Positions 33,491-44,500 of a stretch of DNA of 64,000 nt are shown here, piece by piece (position 1 is the stretch's first letter; each line of letters begins with the position of its first letter). The stretch comes from Tubulanus polymorphus (lineage: Eukaryota; Nemertea; Palaeonemertea; Tubulaniformes; Tubulanidae): contig NW_027437445.1 of NCBI RefSeq assembly GCF_964204645.1, positions 1 to 64,000 of the forward strand, given 5' to 3'. Position numbers and translations under genes: made by a program. A model generated the notes under the pieces. The model ran no database searches. It was given only the letters and a program-made list of their open reading frames with translations, and was not told the DNA's origin.

Positions 33491-35838
33491 TTCTCTAACT
33501 GATCCGGTAGGTACTCTTCGATCAAAATTTTTACAAGACTGCTCAGGGAATGCTTCCGCAGGTTATGCAGGTACTGATGTTTAAAAACGCCGTTCTGTCG
33601 TTCAAGTCCGTTATTAGTTGTGATGTTTACTAGCAACCTTTCTTGGCGAAAGGCCCATGCCCATTTCTAAAAAGGAATGCAAATTTAAGTAGAATTCTTG
33701 TAACATTTCTACATGGTCATGAAGGATTTTTTAATGAAATACAATATTGAAATATGAAAAATTGTAGATCAACTTCATTACAACTGTTTTGACTGGTTCA
33801 CAAATGAAAAAACAATTTAGGCTAAAAAAATGATACCTTGTTTCTCCGCAGCGGCCGGGTCGGAAAAAAATCATGCTGAAAATTTGTAAAAATAAAATCC
33901 TGGCGGCCGGGTCCCTTCGAAAAGCAGGTAGGAATTTAATTTAAAAATAAAATCCGGCCTGCAGGGTGAACATAAAACTTAATTTGAGCTGATATTTATT
34001 ATTTATTGTACATGAATGGGTGTACATGAATGGGGAGAAATTCATCGGAGCGACACACGGACCAATCCACAGAATCCTCGCTCGGTTAAGAAGAAAAGAC
34101 TTAAAGCGGGGGGGGGGCGATTTTAGAAGAAGGTGGAGAAACAAGGTATCTTTTTTTAGCCTTACACACAATACACATAGGTTTATAATCATATACATTG
34201 TGCAACCCTTCAGAATGAAATTTGATACCGGTATCACATTTCATATCACATCACATTTCACTCTGTCACCAGTGCACAAAAGAATATAAGATATAAGAAG
34301 ACAGTAAAAGTTAAGAGTGCAGTTGCAGAAATTAATTATTAAACGTAGACAGACAATATACAAATCTACCATTCTATAACCAATAAGGCAGGAAGAAGCA
34401 CAACATATATTTTATGAAGCATTTTTGCATGCCTGTACATTGAGATCAAAGTTACTGTGAGTATACCGGACTTTGACTGTATAAATAGGACATATTTTAT
34501 GGAGTGTGGTGTGATACTTACTAATCAACAGCAGCCTATATATGAATCAAAATAGGTCATTAGCATATTTTTAAAGAAGGATTTCTTGAGCAAATCAAAA
34601 ACCCAAAAATCACAAATCGCTCATCAATAAAAGCTTCTTGGCTTACCTCTTTTACATTTAACCAAGTATTGGAGAACCACTTTTGCATTTTAGGATTGTT
34701 TTTCCAATCACTACTATTCTTTAATTCAACCACAGCTTTCTGAAAGTCTGCTTCAGATTTTGACCTAGCACATCGTCTCATTCCGGATAAAACCTTAAAT
34801 ATTGAAATGAGAATCTACTCGGTATGTGGTCCATTTTACAGCATGTACAGTTAACATGATGGGAAAAGTACCTTGTCTCTATTAGAAACACAGTTCTCTT
34901 TTTTGATGGTCCATCGTTCCCAGCATTGCTCGCGATGAAAATCACAGATCAAAACTTTTGAATCTGAAATGATATTTGGATCCTCATATTAGACAGTCTG
35001 ATTGTTGTTCCTTTGTATGACTTGAATAACCTTAATCTTTTTTTAAAATTTGCTACGCTGACTTTGCTCTAAAAATCCAAATGTGACTCTTACCTGTAAA
35101 TATTGAAGTAATGGCTGTTATTTCTTCCGTACACATGTCTGTCATTGCATACCTTGGCGCCCATTGGGGATTCCAATTTCGAATTACCGATAGAGCCTCA
35201 GCTATACTTGAAGAAGTTTCATCTTGTACCACAAACGAAGCAACAACCGAATAGCCAACATTTGATTTGACAGCCAAAAAGAAGAGCGGTAATGCGTAAC
35301 AAGTGGTCTTGTATGTAGCGTCTAAAAACACCATTTTATTACCATATAGAGATAACAGCCTCTTCTGCCATGCTGTTTGATGAACAAATAGAAGGCGTGT
35401 ACTGGTAGTGATATTTTTATTGACACCTCTGAATAAGCTATCTTCCTCACCATCTTCGTCATTATCACTATCATCATCTTCGTTTTCATCCTCATTGATA
35501 ACATCCATCGAATCATTTCTTTCAGCCAGTGTAAGGGCTCTGAAAAACACCGAGTGCTCCTTACCCAGCTCATTTAGCAAACACTGTACATTTTCCTGGT
35601 CTATAAGTGAAAGCCGTTGTTTCATCGTTGCAGAGTACATATGATCTTTGATCGTTCGCCGGTTTGGAAAATATCTTCTGTTACTCCTTGATGGTAAAGT
35701 TTTCCCACGAAACAACTCATCTTTCAGGTACGATTTCAAATGACGCTTCATTTCATTAACGGATCGTACACCATCTGCTACCATTTTATCGATTCGAATG
35801 ATAAGCCTCTCATTCAAGCGCTGCAAGATTCCGCCATG
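33491..35838 (-). CDS. MULE transposase: catalytic DDE core exons
   Basis: Exons 35094-35838, 34872-34963, 34647-34793 and 33491-33666. The RNase H fold core reads NKMVFLDATYKTTCYALPLF (first Asp), APRYAMTDMCTEE (second Asp), then CDFHREQCWERW, a MULE signature, and NNGLERQNGVFK with the final Glu. A highly acidic insert (NEDENEDDDSDNDEDGEED) lies ahead of the core. The core is open across all four exons and retains its catalytic residues. These enzymes cut and paste DNA flanked by long inverted repeats, making 8-9 bp duplications, as seen at this element's ends. Confidence 0.88.
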
Positions 35839-35912
35839 CTGGAATTAAGAATAGAAAATTAGGCGGGTAAGTGATAAAACTTCTGTCAAAACGCTAAAAA
35901 GATTTTTCTTAC

Positions 35913-37281
35913 AATTCCAGTAGTATGCGTTGTGTGATCTTCATTGCACGGAAATTTTACATAGATACGATGCTCTTTTGTAGAATTTGACGAGTTTCGT
36001 ATTAAGCTTGACATTCGTTCTCTTCGTTTCCTAGTATTTTCTTCTATCTGAAATTGATAAGATGAAAAAACTATGATATAAAAAAGCCACTGAAAAATCA
36101 ACTGTTCTCAAGTATATTTGCACTATATACCTGATAAGCTGGAAACTGTACGATTTCTTTCATAATGATTTTAGCGGGACAATTGGTTTTCTTCGTGTCG
36201 AATTTCAGAAATCGTCTTTTTGCAATAAAGTGATCAGATTCCTAAATGCAAGGTGATTAAATCATAACAAAGCATTTCTCTTAATTCAAGAAAAATAAAT
36301 ATGCAAGTCAACATACCTGGTATTTAGAAGCATGTTTCTTTTTTTGTGATGTATTTCTATCAATTCCATGCTGACACTCTAAAATCTTTGTACCAATTAT
36401 CATGAATGGGATACCGTTATATGGAATGATATCGTCACACTGCCACCTTATCCTCCGGCTTAGTTCTAAAAAAATCAAAGTGAGCAAAAAATACTACTAC
36501 ATGGGACTTTTAGGCCTACATATAAGTTGGCCATAGTCACCGGTCAGTGAAACAGAAGGCCGAAACAGAAAGGCAAGAAGCGTACTCCCTCTAGTAGACC
36601 CAGACACGCAAAGAAAGGTCGTGGCTAGGGACTAACTTTAATCCATAGCTTAACCCATCAAAAAATGAAAATTAATTGAGTTAAAGTCTTTTTATTTTCG
36701 ATTGACCTCGATCTTTTTGGGATATTTCTCTTAATTTTTTGAACACAAACCTCACTGGTCCTAATGAGACCAAATTAAAGTATGTGTTCAAAAGATTAAG
36801 AGAAATATCCCAAAAAGATCGAGGTCAATCGAAAATAAATAGACTTTAAGTTAACCCCATTCAGATTAAAAGTTAATACCAGCCCATAAATCTGATAATA
36901 CTGGGCCCAGGATGATAAACACCGAATTAAGCCTAAGGGGAAAAAATTTGATGCATTGTTTCTCAATTCTGCGGAGTTTTAGAGTTGACCCAGCCGACCC
37001 TCTAGCTCTTTAGTACACGCATCATACGGAGCGCCGCGAACCGGCCATTCTTCTCTGTCTGTTTCAGAGAGGAGACGGGTGAACTTGTTTTTACAATACA
37101 CTAAGACATACCGAATTCATCAGTATTTCGTTTACCGAAATCTTTGTCCACACTAAAAACTGTGAACTTCGTGGTAAAATCTTCTTCGTGCGTTTTAATA
37201 GCTAGATTGGCTTCTTCTATGGTATTAAAAGCTTTGACGGCTGATTTCACAGCTCCAACGACGGTTGAGGGATCCGCCATT
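35913..37281 (-). CDS. MULE transposase: start and N-terminal DNA-binding exons
   Basis: Exons 37112-37281 (ATG at 37279-37281, MADPSTVVGAVKSAVKAFNT), 36317-36465, 36131-36241 and 35913-36047, with GT-AG introns and consistent phases. The N-terminus has the layout of a FLYWCH/FAR1-like zinc domain: RIRWQCDDIIPYNG, LECQHGIDRN, then FDTKKTNCPAKIIMK and a His-rich end (CNEDHTTHTTG). The start codon lies directly inside the right inverted repeat, so transcription probably begins in that repeat. The first intron contains a foldback at 36675-36858. Confidence 0.78.
36675..36858. repeat. MITE-like palindrome in MULE intron 1
   Basis: Arms of about 70 bp, near-perfect reverse complements: AAAGTCTTTTTATTTTCGAT to TTTGAACACA, then after ~35 bp TGTGTTCAAA to ATCGAAAATAAATAGACTTT. 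It has no coding capacity. It would form a strong hairpin in pre-mRNA. Confidence 0.75.
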
Positions 37282-37282
37282 T

Positions 37283-39472
37283 TACGTATTACGTGACGTC
37301 ATCGGAAAATGCTCATTATGCAGAAGGTGGTCTCACTCTATCTGAAATATCCTCGACCTCATGATCGACTTGATCGATTGCGGATTGCGTGGATTGTTAG
37401 ATGTGTTTTTTGCCATAGTTTTATGTGCATATACCGGTACGATCTAACAATGAAGTTATCATTTCATTTGAATAAATTCTTAATTATAGTAATATTTATT
37501 CACAATATTTTTTCTTATGTTTGGTGATTTCTTGCAACTTATCATTGCCAAGTCTCATACAAGTAGTAGCTGAATAAAAGTACAGTTAGGCTGAACCTGA
37601 TAACCCAAATTAAGTGCTAGCATGGAACTAATGATTATTTTGATTCTATTTTCGGTGTCATTGAAATTCGTTAATAAAGGTTCAACTGTCATAGTATACT
37701 GTACTTAGCATTGCTACGATTGGGTGCCATATTTCAACAATTTCTACCAGGAGGAAGGAGTCTTTAAGTGTCTTTGTTCCCCGGTAGGGTATGGGGTAAA
37801 ACCTGGTTTACTTTCTCTTTCGACTTGCCGGAGACTATTATCTGCAATGTATTGCATGCTTTGATTTGTCTGGCCTATAGGAGTCGAACGATATTTTCCC
37901 ATACACAAGCTTGGCTTTAGTACTAGATGAAGGCTAGGCACTGCACATTGTGGATTGACTGGAACTCTTAACTCACAAAATTAAACGAGTCAACAAGAAA
38001 GATCCAATAATTGGACGTTTGTCTAACTATATTATTTAACAGCTTGAAATAATACGTAACACATTCTTTAAGAGTACACAAAGGAAATCAGTTCTTACAT
38101 TACATCAGAATCAATAGTTCGCTTAACTCTGGCTAGAATTCTGGTTCCATTCCTTCATATTTTAATGAAATCCACTAGCATACCTTAGAATATCGCTTAG
38201 CTTAAGACTAAAGATTTGGTACCAGGAAACAGGGAAGAAAATTGGGTGTACTGTACATCCGCAATTGACTTATTTCTCTCTGGTTGAATCAAGTTATTAT
38301 TGAAATAGCATTCGAATAGCCATTTTATTTTTAAAAATTGTGTCGTTCAGCTATCCTTCTGCAAATTTCGCAGTTGAAGTTTACTGGTGCCAGCTGATTT
38401 CTCAGTATCTCAAAAAATTTGCACATTCTAAGCCTGAATCTAAAAATAGAAAAAGGTGCATTTTAGTAGGATATAAAAGAATAGTGGCTAATACACCCTG
38501 GACTATATAGCCAATGGGGTGGGCCTAGTTTGAAAGCACTGAGGTCCGAGGGAACAGCACTTAGTAAATAAATACTGAAATTAAACTTACAAAACACCCA
38601 GTACTTTAGATGATGTACTTGACAAGAAGTGTCTCCAGCTAAGCAAATCAACTTTGTCTATGACTCCTCCTTTTATAGATTCAGAAGTAGTCTAAAAATA
38701 TGAATCGGTACATTTTTCTAACAGTTGGTATGTCATTTCTTAAAAAAAACTAATTATTATCACGCCACAGCAAATAAATTATTCACAGTTGTTGAATGGT
38801 TTGCCCGATTTAGATTAATTGGTTGACGCTAATCAGTATGACCCATACGTAGGGCCCACTGCATGCCATTGGCGTCAATCCATTCCATTCCACAGTGAAT
38901 TAAGAAGAAATTTAGTTAGATCCCTTTTGTCCAAAAGCTGCATCATTTATATAACTAGCTGTCAAATTTAATTTACCTCCTTTAGAGAATACCACAGTGA
39001 CATAGTCCGTCGCCCATCAACGTGTTGACAAAAGAAAAGTTGCTCCATGTTTTATACATGAACGTTCAAATAAGATATTTTGCGACTTGCAGGGAATATT
39101 GAGCATAGTGTTTAAGTTGGCTTGCACGGTTTGTGAATGGGTTTTCCTCATTATGCTGCCTGTATGCATTAAAAATCCGGATTTCAAGCGAATTAAGTTG
39201 TCCAACAAGTGGCCCTCTAGAAGTATACTCCACACATAATGTCCATGCATGTCTCTGTAACCGAAGGTAGAGACTAAAACACGGTTCAGGACTCGGCAGC
39301 GGACACCGGCCCGGAAAATATTTCAAAACGTGTATTGTTGGTACCTAGCACGATTTCAGCGTTTTTCGGGAATTCCCTGAAATTTCGGCGTTTTTCGGAA
39401 ATTCCCTGAAATTTCAGCGTTTTTATTTCAGCGTTTCAGTGATTCAGCTTTTTCAGCGAAGTTCAGGAACCG
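37283..39472 (-). repeat. MULE right terminal inverted repeat, split by an insertion
   Basis: 37283-37365 and about 39236-39472 together match the left repeat in reverse complement. The left copy is continuous between ACAGAGACATG and the ATCATGA...TCGAGG segment, so the 1.87 kb between them is a later insertion. It ends CAGGAACCG at 39472, followed by the target duplication. Confidence 0.85.
37366..39235. mobile_element. Unidentified insertion within the MULE right repeat
   Basis: About 1.87 kb absent from the left repeat. I see no domain, clear terminal repeats or open frame of note. It could be a fragment of a non-autonomous element. The boundaries are set only by comparison with the left inverted repeat and are accurate to perhaps 10-15 bp. 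Confidence 0.55.
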
Positions 39473-39481
39473 ATTTTGATC
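39473..39481. repeat. MULE target-site duplication, right
   Basis: ATTTTGATC, identical to 13292-13300 and lying within the ATPase codons for SK. Confidence 0.95.
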
Positions 39482-40039
39482 TTTTATTCATTTTCAATTT
39501 ATCCATATATTCATTGTGTAAATCATGTGAAATAATATCATTTTCCTCAAGCGCATTTTTCATTGATTTTCTATCTTTATTGTAGAATAATACTAAAAAT
39601 CTAATATTCTCCCTAAAATCTTTAACAATTGAATTATATTTTTGATTTAAAACCCAAGTTGTTATCCAAAAATGTCTTCCAGAGAAAGCTAAATAACATA
39701 ATTCACTCTCTCTAATTTTTGAATCATTTAAATTTGCACAATCATCAATGATAAATAATGTATTTGATCCTTTATAAATATCAATAGCTATTTTCATACA
39801 ATTATCTAAATTTTCTTTAACTGTTTTAGGATTTAATACAAAAAATTATTATTATTTCTAGTAATATTTCTATCATAAGTTTTATTAAATTCATACGTTG
39901 GACAAAATAATACTATATTATCAAAATAGTTTTTATAAATAGTTTCTAATGAATGTAATATAAAATAAGTTTTCCCACAATTAGTTACACCAGAAATTAA
40001 CATATTATGAGGCTCAAATATAAATAATTCCTTATTCAT
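39473..40039 (-). pseudogene. Polinton packaging ATPase (second Polinton), main part
   Basis: Begins MNKELFIFEPHNMLISGVTN with an intact Walker A (SGVTNCGKT), then a frameshift near 39845 after TRNNNN. The second half is open: Walker B NTLFIIDDCANLN, LAFSGRHFWITTWVLNQ and FRENIRFLVLFYNKDR. It is cut at KMNKR/SK by the MULE; the last 17 codons are at 13249-13300. Apart from the frameshift and insertion it is very close to the ATPase at 63305. The integrase gene is immediately upstream. Confidence 0.9.
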
Positions 40040-41150
40040 TTATATGTTTTTAATTTTACTTGATAATATCCATTCATTGAATTTATCTGGCCATCCAACC
40101 CATTTTACTAAAGAATCTTTTTTTCTATTAACAGTTTTTGTTTTTAATACTTTTTCAATTTTATATTCTTGTTCTAGATTTTCAGTAGTTAAACTTAATT
40201 CTTCTTCATAAAAATACCCATCAACTTCTTCACCATCTAAATCTTTTAATTTATAGACATATGGTTTTGTTGTTATTACCTTTTTTATTTTATATATTTC
40301 TCTAGTTAAATAACGATCGTATCCTTTGTCAAATGCCTTTTTATACATAGAAATTCTAACATTTTGACCAACTTTGAATTTAGGTTCGCCAAAATCATCT
40401 ACAAGAAATGCTCCATACGAATTATTCCAAACAATTTCAGCATTTTCAGGTTTTCTAGCATCAATAGGTTCCATTCCAATAGAAGAATGATAAGAATTAT
40501 TATAACCTATTATCAATTCTGGTAAAATATCAATCCATTTATAAGTATTATTTACTGTGAAATATTTTGACATTCTTGTTCTCAATGTTCCATTTAATCG
40601 TTCAACAACTGCTGCTTTTTTATCCGATTTTGTTGAAAAATATTTAATATTATGAAAATCTATGAGTCCATGAACTAATTAATGAATTATCAAATTATTT
40701 TCCATCATCAAATTGTATTTTTTCTGGCTTTATTTTACCACCTGAAAGAAATTTTCTTAAAACATTTGATGTTTGTACAGGATATTTTCTATAAAGTGGG
40801 AAGCTCCATACATAACGACTAAAAATATCAATTATATTCAATATCCACCAATAATCATCATTATCTTTTATAAGATTTTTCATATCAATTAAATCTCCTT
40901 GCCACTGTTGATCTACATAACTTACCATAGTTTTACGAGTTTTATATTTTCTAACAATTTTTTTATGTGTTGTATATTTTGGTTGTTCTAACAGAAATTC
41001 ATTTATATCCTTATATTTAACTAAATTTTGTGGGATTATCTCATCTACTTTATCTTGTTTTACTTGTTTCCATATGTTTTTACAGAAGAATAAGCAACCG
41101 AACTCTCAGGATTATAATATAAATTTCTTAGATATTGTTCTTAAGTATTT
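40040..41150 (-). pseudogene. Polinton integrase with chromodomain (second Polinton)
   Basis: Close homologue of the integrase at 62177. It retains VDQQWQGDLIDM (Asp), IQFDDGK (Asp), AAVVERLNGTLRTRM (Glu), GEPKFKVGQNVRISMYKK and the chromodomain SLVKWVGWPDKFNEWILSSK. The promoter and start codon are deleted at about 41140. The Glu codon after DDGK has become TAA near 40695, and a frameshift follows in the next 60 bases. It is inactive. It adjoins the ATPase downstream and a capsid fragment upstream, the same order as in the third Polinton. Confidence 0.88.
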
Positions 41151-41173
41151 CGAGTTTTAACTTTATATTTCTA

Positions 41174-41588
41174 TTATTGAATACTATCGAATTGAGAATT
41201 TATAATATTTAATTGGGCGTCAGATATAATATAAATGTGGACTTTGAAATTTTTGATTCATTTTTCTTTTTTATGAATAATTGAATTCCATCTTTTGTAT
41301 TTTGTAGTTTTTTTTCCCAGAACCATGTAATAAGTTATCTTCAGTTGTTCTAAAATCTAACCATAATGCGTATTTATTACCAGTATAATAATCAATTTGA
41401 TTAATATTACAATTTTCAGATGATTTTATTTTTTCCTTCATAAAATGTTTTCTAATTTCTGGCCACCGATCTATCATTCTCATTCCTTGGCAAAATACTT
41501 TATTAGCTATACCTTCAATAGTTATTTCTACCTTTGATATTTCAGGATTATAATAATTATCAACATTTATTGCGCGTTATTATTTATT
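41174..41588 (-). pseudogene. Polinton major capsid protein, C-terminal part (second Polinton)
   Basis: Matches the second half of the capsid protein at 61505-62146: NYYNPEISKVEITIEGIANK, GMRMIDRWPEIRKHFM, NCNINQIDYYTGNKYALWLD and NLLHGSGKK, then frameshifts and a TTTTTT slip, with the natural end (NSQFDSIQ, stop) at 41174. The N-terminal side is cut off at about 41588 where satellite repeats start. Confidence 0.85.
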
Positions 41589-44500
41589 GCACATTTCGGC
41601 CCGAAAACGTCGTTCAGCGCGAGAAAAGACGTTTTCTCGTCAACTTCTCCCCGTATCGGAAAAATGAAAATGTCGGTGCGCAAAAGCGCTCAAATCGACG
41701 GGAAAAGCACATTTCGGTCCGAAAACGTCGTTCAGCGCGAAAAAAAGACGTTTTCTCGTCAACTTCTCCCCGTATCGGAAAAATGATAATGTCGATGAGC
41801 AAAAGCGCTCAAATCGACGGGAAAAGCACATTTCGGCCCGAAAACGTCGTTCAGCGCGAGAAAAGACGTTTTCTCGTCAACTTCTCCCCGTATCGGAAAA
41901 ATGAAAATGTCGATGAGCAAAAGCGCTCAAATCGTCGGGAAAATCACATTTCGGTCCGGAAACGTCATTCAGCGCGAGAAAAGACGTTTTCTCGTCAACT
42001 TCTCCCCGCATCGGAAAAATTATAATGTCGATGCGCAAAAGAGCTCAAATCGACGGGAAAAGCACATTTCGGCCCGAAAACGTCGTTCAGCGCGAGAAAA
42101 GACGTTTTCTCGTCAACTTCTCCCCGCATCGGAAAAATGATAATCTCGATGCGCAAAAGCGCTCAAATCGACGGGAAAAGCACATCTCGGTCCGAAAACG
42201 TCGTTCATGTCGAGAAAAGACGTTTTCTCGTCAACTTCTCCCCGTATCGGAAAAATGATAATGTCGATGCGCAAAAGCGCTCAAATCGTCAGGGAAAGCA
42301 CTTTTCGACCCGCAAACGTCGTTCAGCGCGAGAAAAGTCGTTTTCGTATCGAATATTCCCCCTATCGGAAAAACGGCGACGTCGATGCGCAAAAGCACTC
42401 AAATCGTCGGAAAAAGCACATTTCGGCCCGAAAACGTCGTTCAGATCGAGAAAAGACGTTTTCTCGTCAACTTCTCCCCGTATCGGAAAATGATAATGTC
42501 GATGCGCAAAAGCGTTCAAATCGACGGGAAAAGCACATTTCGGCCCGAAAACGTCGTTCAGCGCGAGAAAAGACGTTTTCTCGTCAACTTATCCCCGTAT
42601 CGGAAAAATGATAATGTCGATGCGCAAAAGCGCTCAAATCGTCAGGGAAAAGCACTTTTCGACCCGAAAACGTCGTTCAGCGTGAGAAAAGACGTTTTCT
42701 CGTCAACTTCTCCCCGTATCGGAAAAATGATAATGCCGATGCGCAAAAGCGCTCAATTCGACGGGAAAAGCACATTTCGGTCCGAAAACGTCGTTCAGCG
42801 CGAGAAAAGACGTTTTCTCGTCAACTTCTCCCCGTATCGGAAAAATGATAATGTCGATGCGCAAAAGCGCTCAAATCGACGGGAAAAGCACATTTCGGCC
42901 CGAAAACGTCGTTCAGCGCGAGAAAAGACGTTTTCGTATCGAATATTTCCCCTATCAGAAAAACGACGATGTCAATGCGTTAAAAGCGCTCAAATCGTCA
43001 GGAAAAGCGCATTTCGGCCCGAAAACGTCGTTCAGCGCGAGAAAAGACGTTTTCTCGTCAACTTCTCCCCGTATCGGAAAAACGACGTTGTCGATGCGTA
43101 AAAGCGCTCAAATCGTCAGGAAAAGCACATTTCGGTCCGAAAACGTCGCTCAGCGCGAGAAAAGACGTTTTCTCGTCAACTTCTACCTGTAACGGAAAAA
43201 TTATAATGTCGATGCGTAAGCGCTCAAATCGTCAGGAAAAGCACTTTTCGACCCGAAAACGTCGTTCAGCGCGAGAAAAAACGTTTTCGTATCGAATATT
43301 CCTCCTATCGGAAAAACGACAATGTCGATTCGTAAAAGCGCACAAATCGTCAGGAAAAGCGCATATCGGCCCAAAAACGTCGTTCAGTGCGAGAAAAGAC
43401 GTTTTCTCGTCAACTTCTCCCCGTATCGGAAAAATCATAATGCCGATGCGCAAAAGCGCTCAAATCGACGGGAAAAGCACATTTCGGCCCGAAAACGTCG
43501 TTCAGTGCGAGAAAAGACGTTTTCTCGTCAACATCTCCCCGTATCGGAAAAATGATAATGTCGATGAGCAAAAGCGCTTAATTCGACGGGAAAAGCACAT
43601 TTCGGTCCGAAAACGTCGTTCAGCGCGAGAAAAGACGTTTTCTCGTCAACTTCTCCCCGTATCGGAAAAATGATAATGTCGATGCGCAAAAGCGCTCAAA
43701 TCGACGGGAAAAGCACATTTCGGCCCGAAAACGTCGTTCAGCGCGAGAAAAGACGTTTTCGTATCGAATATTTCCCCTATCGGAAAAACGACGTTGTCGA
43801 TGCGTAAAAGCGCTCAAATCGTCAGGAAATGCACTTTACGACCCGAAAACGTCGTTCAGCGCGAGAAAAGACGTTTTCGTATCGAATATTCCCCCTATCA
43901 GAAAAACGACGATGTCAATGCGTAAAAGCGGTCAAATCGTCAGGAAAAGCGCATTTCGGCCCGAAAACGTCGTTCAGCGCGAGAAAAGACGTTTTCTCGT
44001 CAACTTCTCCCCGTATCGGAAAAATGATAATGTCGATGCGTAAAAGCGCTCAAATCGTCAGGAAAAGCGCATTTCGGCCCGAAAACGTCGTTCAGCGCGA
44101 GAAAAGACGTTTTCTCGTCAACTTCTCCCCGTATCGGAAAATGATAAATAATGTCGATGCGTAAAAGCGCTCAAATCGACGGGAAAAGCACATTTCGACC
44201 CGAAAACGTCGTTCAGCGCGAGAAAAGACGTTTTCGTATCGAATATTCCCCCTATCGGAAAAACGACAATGTCGATTCGTAAAAGCGCACAAATCGTCCG
44301 GAAAAGCGCATATCGGCCCGAAAACGTCGTTCAGTGCGAGAAAAGACGTTTTCTCGTCAGCTTCTCCCCGTATCGGAAAAATTATAATGCCGATGCGCAA
44401 AAGCGCTCAAATCGACGGGAAAAGCACATTTCGCCCCGAAAACGTCGTTCAGCGCGAGAAAAGACGTTTTCTCGTCAACTTCTCCCCGTATCGGAAAAAT

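Larger units (their letters stand above)
13301..39472 (-). mobile_element. Mutator-like (MULE) transposon with nested insertions
   Basis: The ends are inverted repeats of about 316 bp (13301-13616 and, interrupted, 37283-39472) starting CGGTTCCTGAACTTCGCTGA, flanked by a perfect 9-bp target duplication. The transposase gene is on the minus strand, its ATG starting just inside the right repeat. The left inner arm is swollen by a Penelope-like pair (13785-29096), which holds a BEL/Pao element, which holds a CR1-like LINE and a foldback element. Without these insertions the MULE would be about 9-10 kb. The host site is the ATPase gene of a Polinton. Confidence 0.9.
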
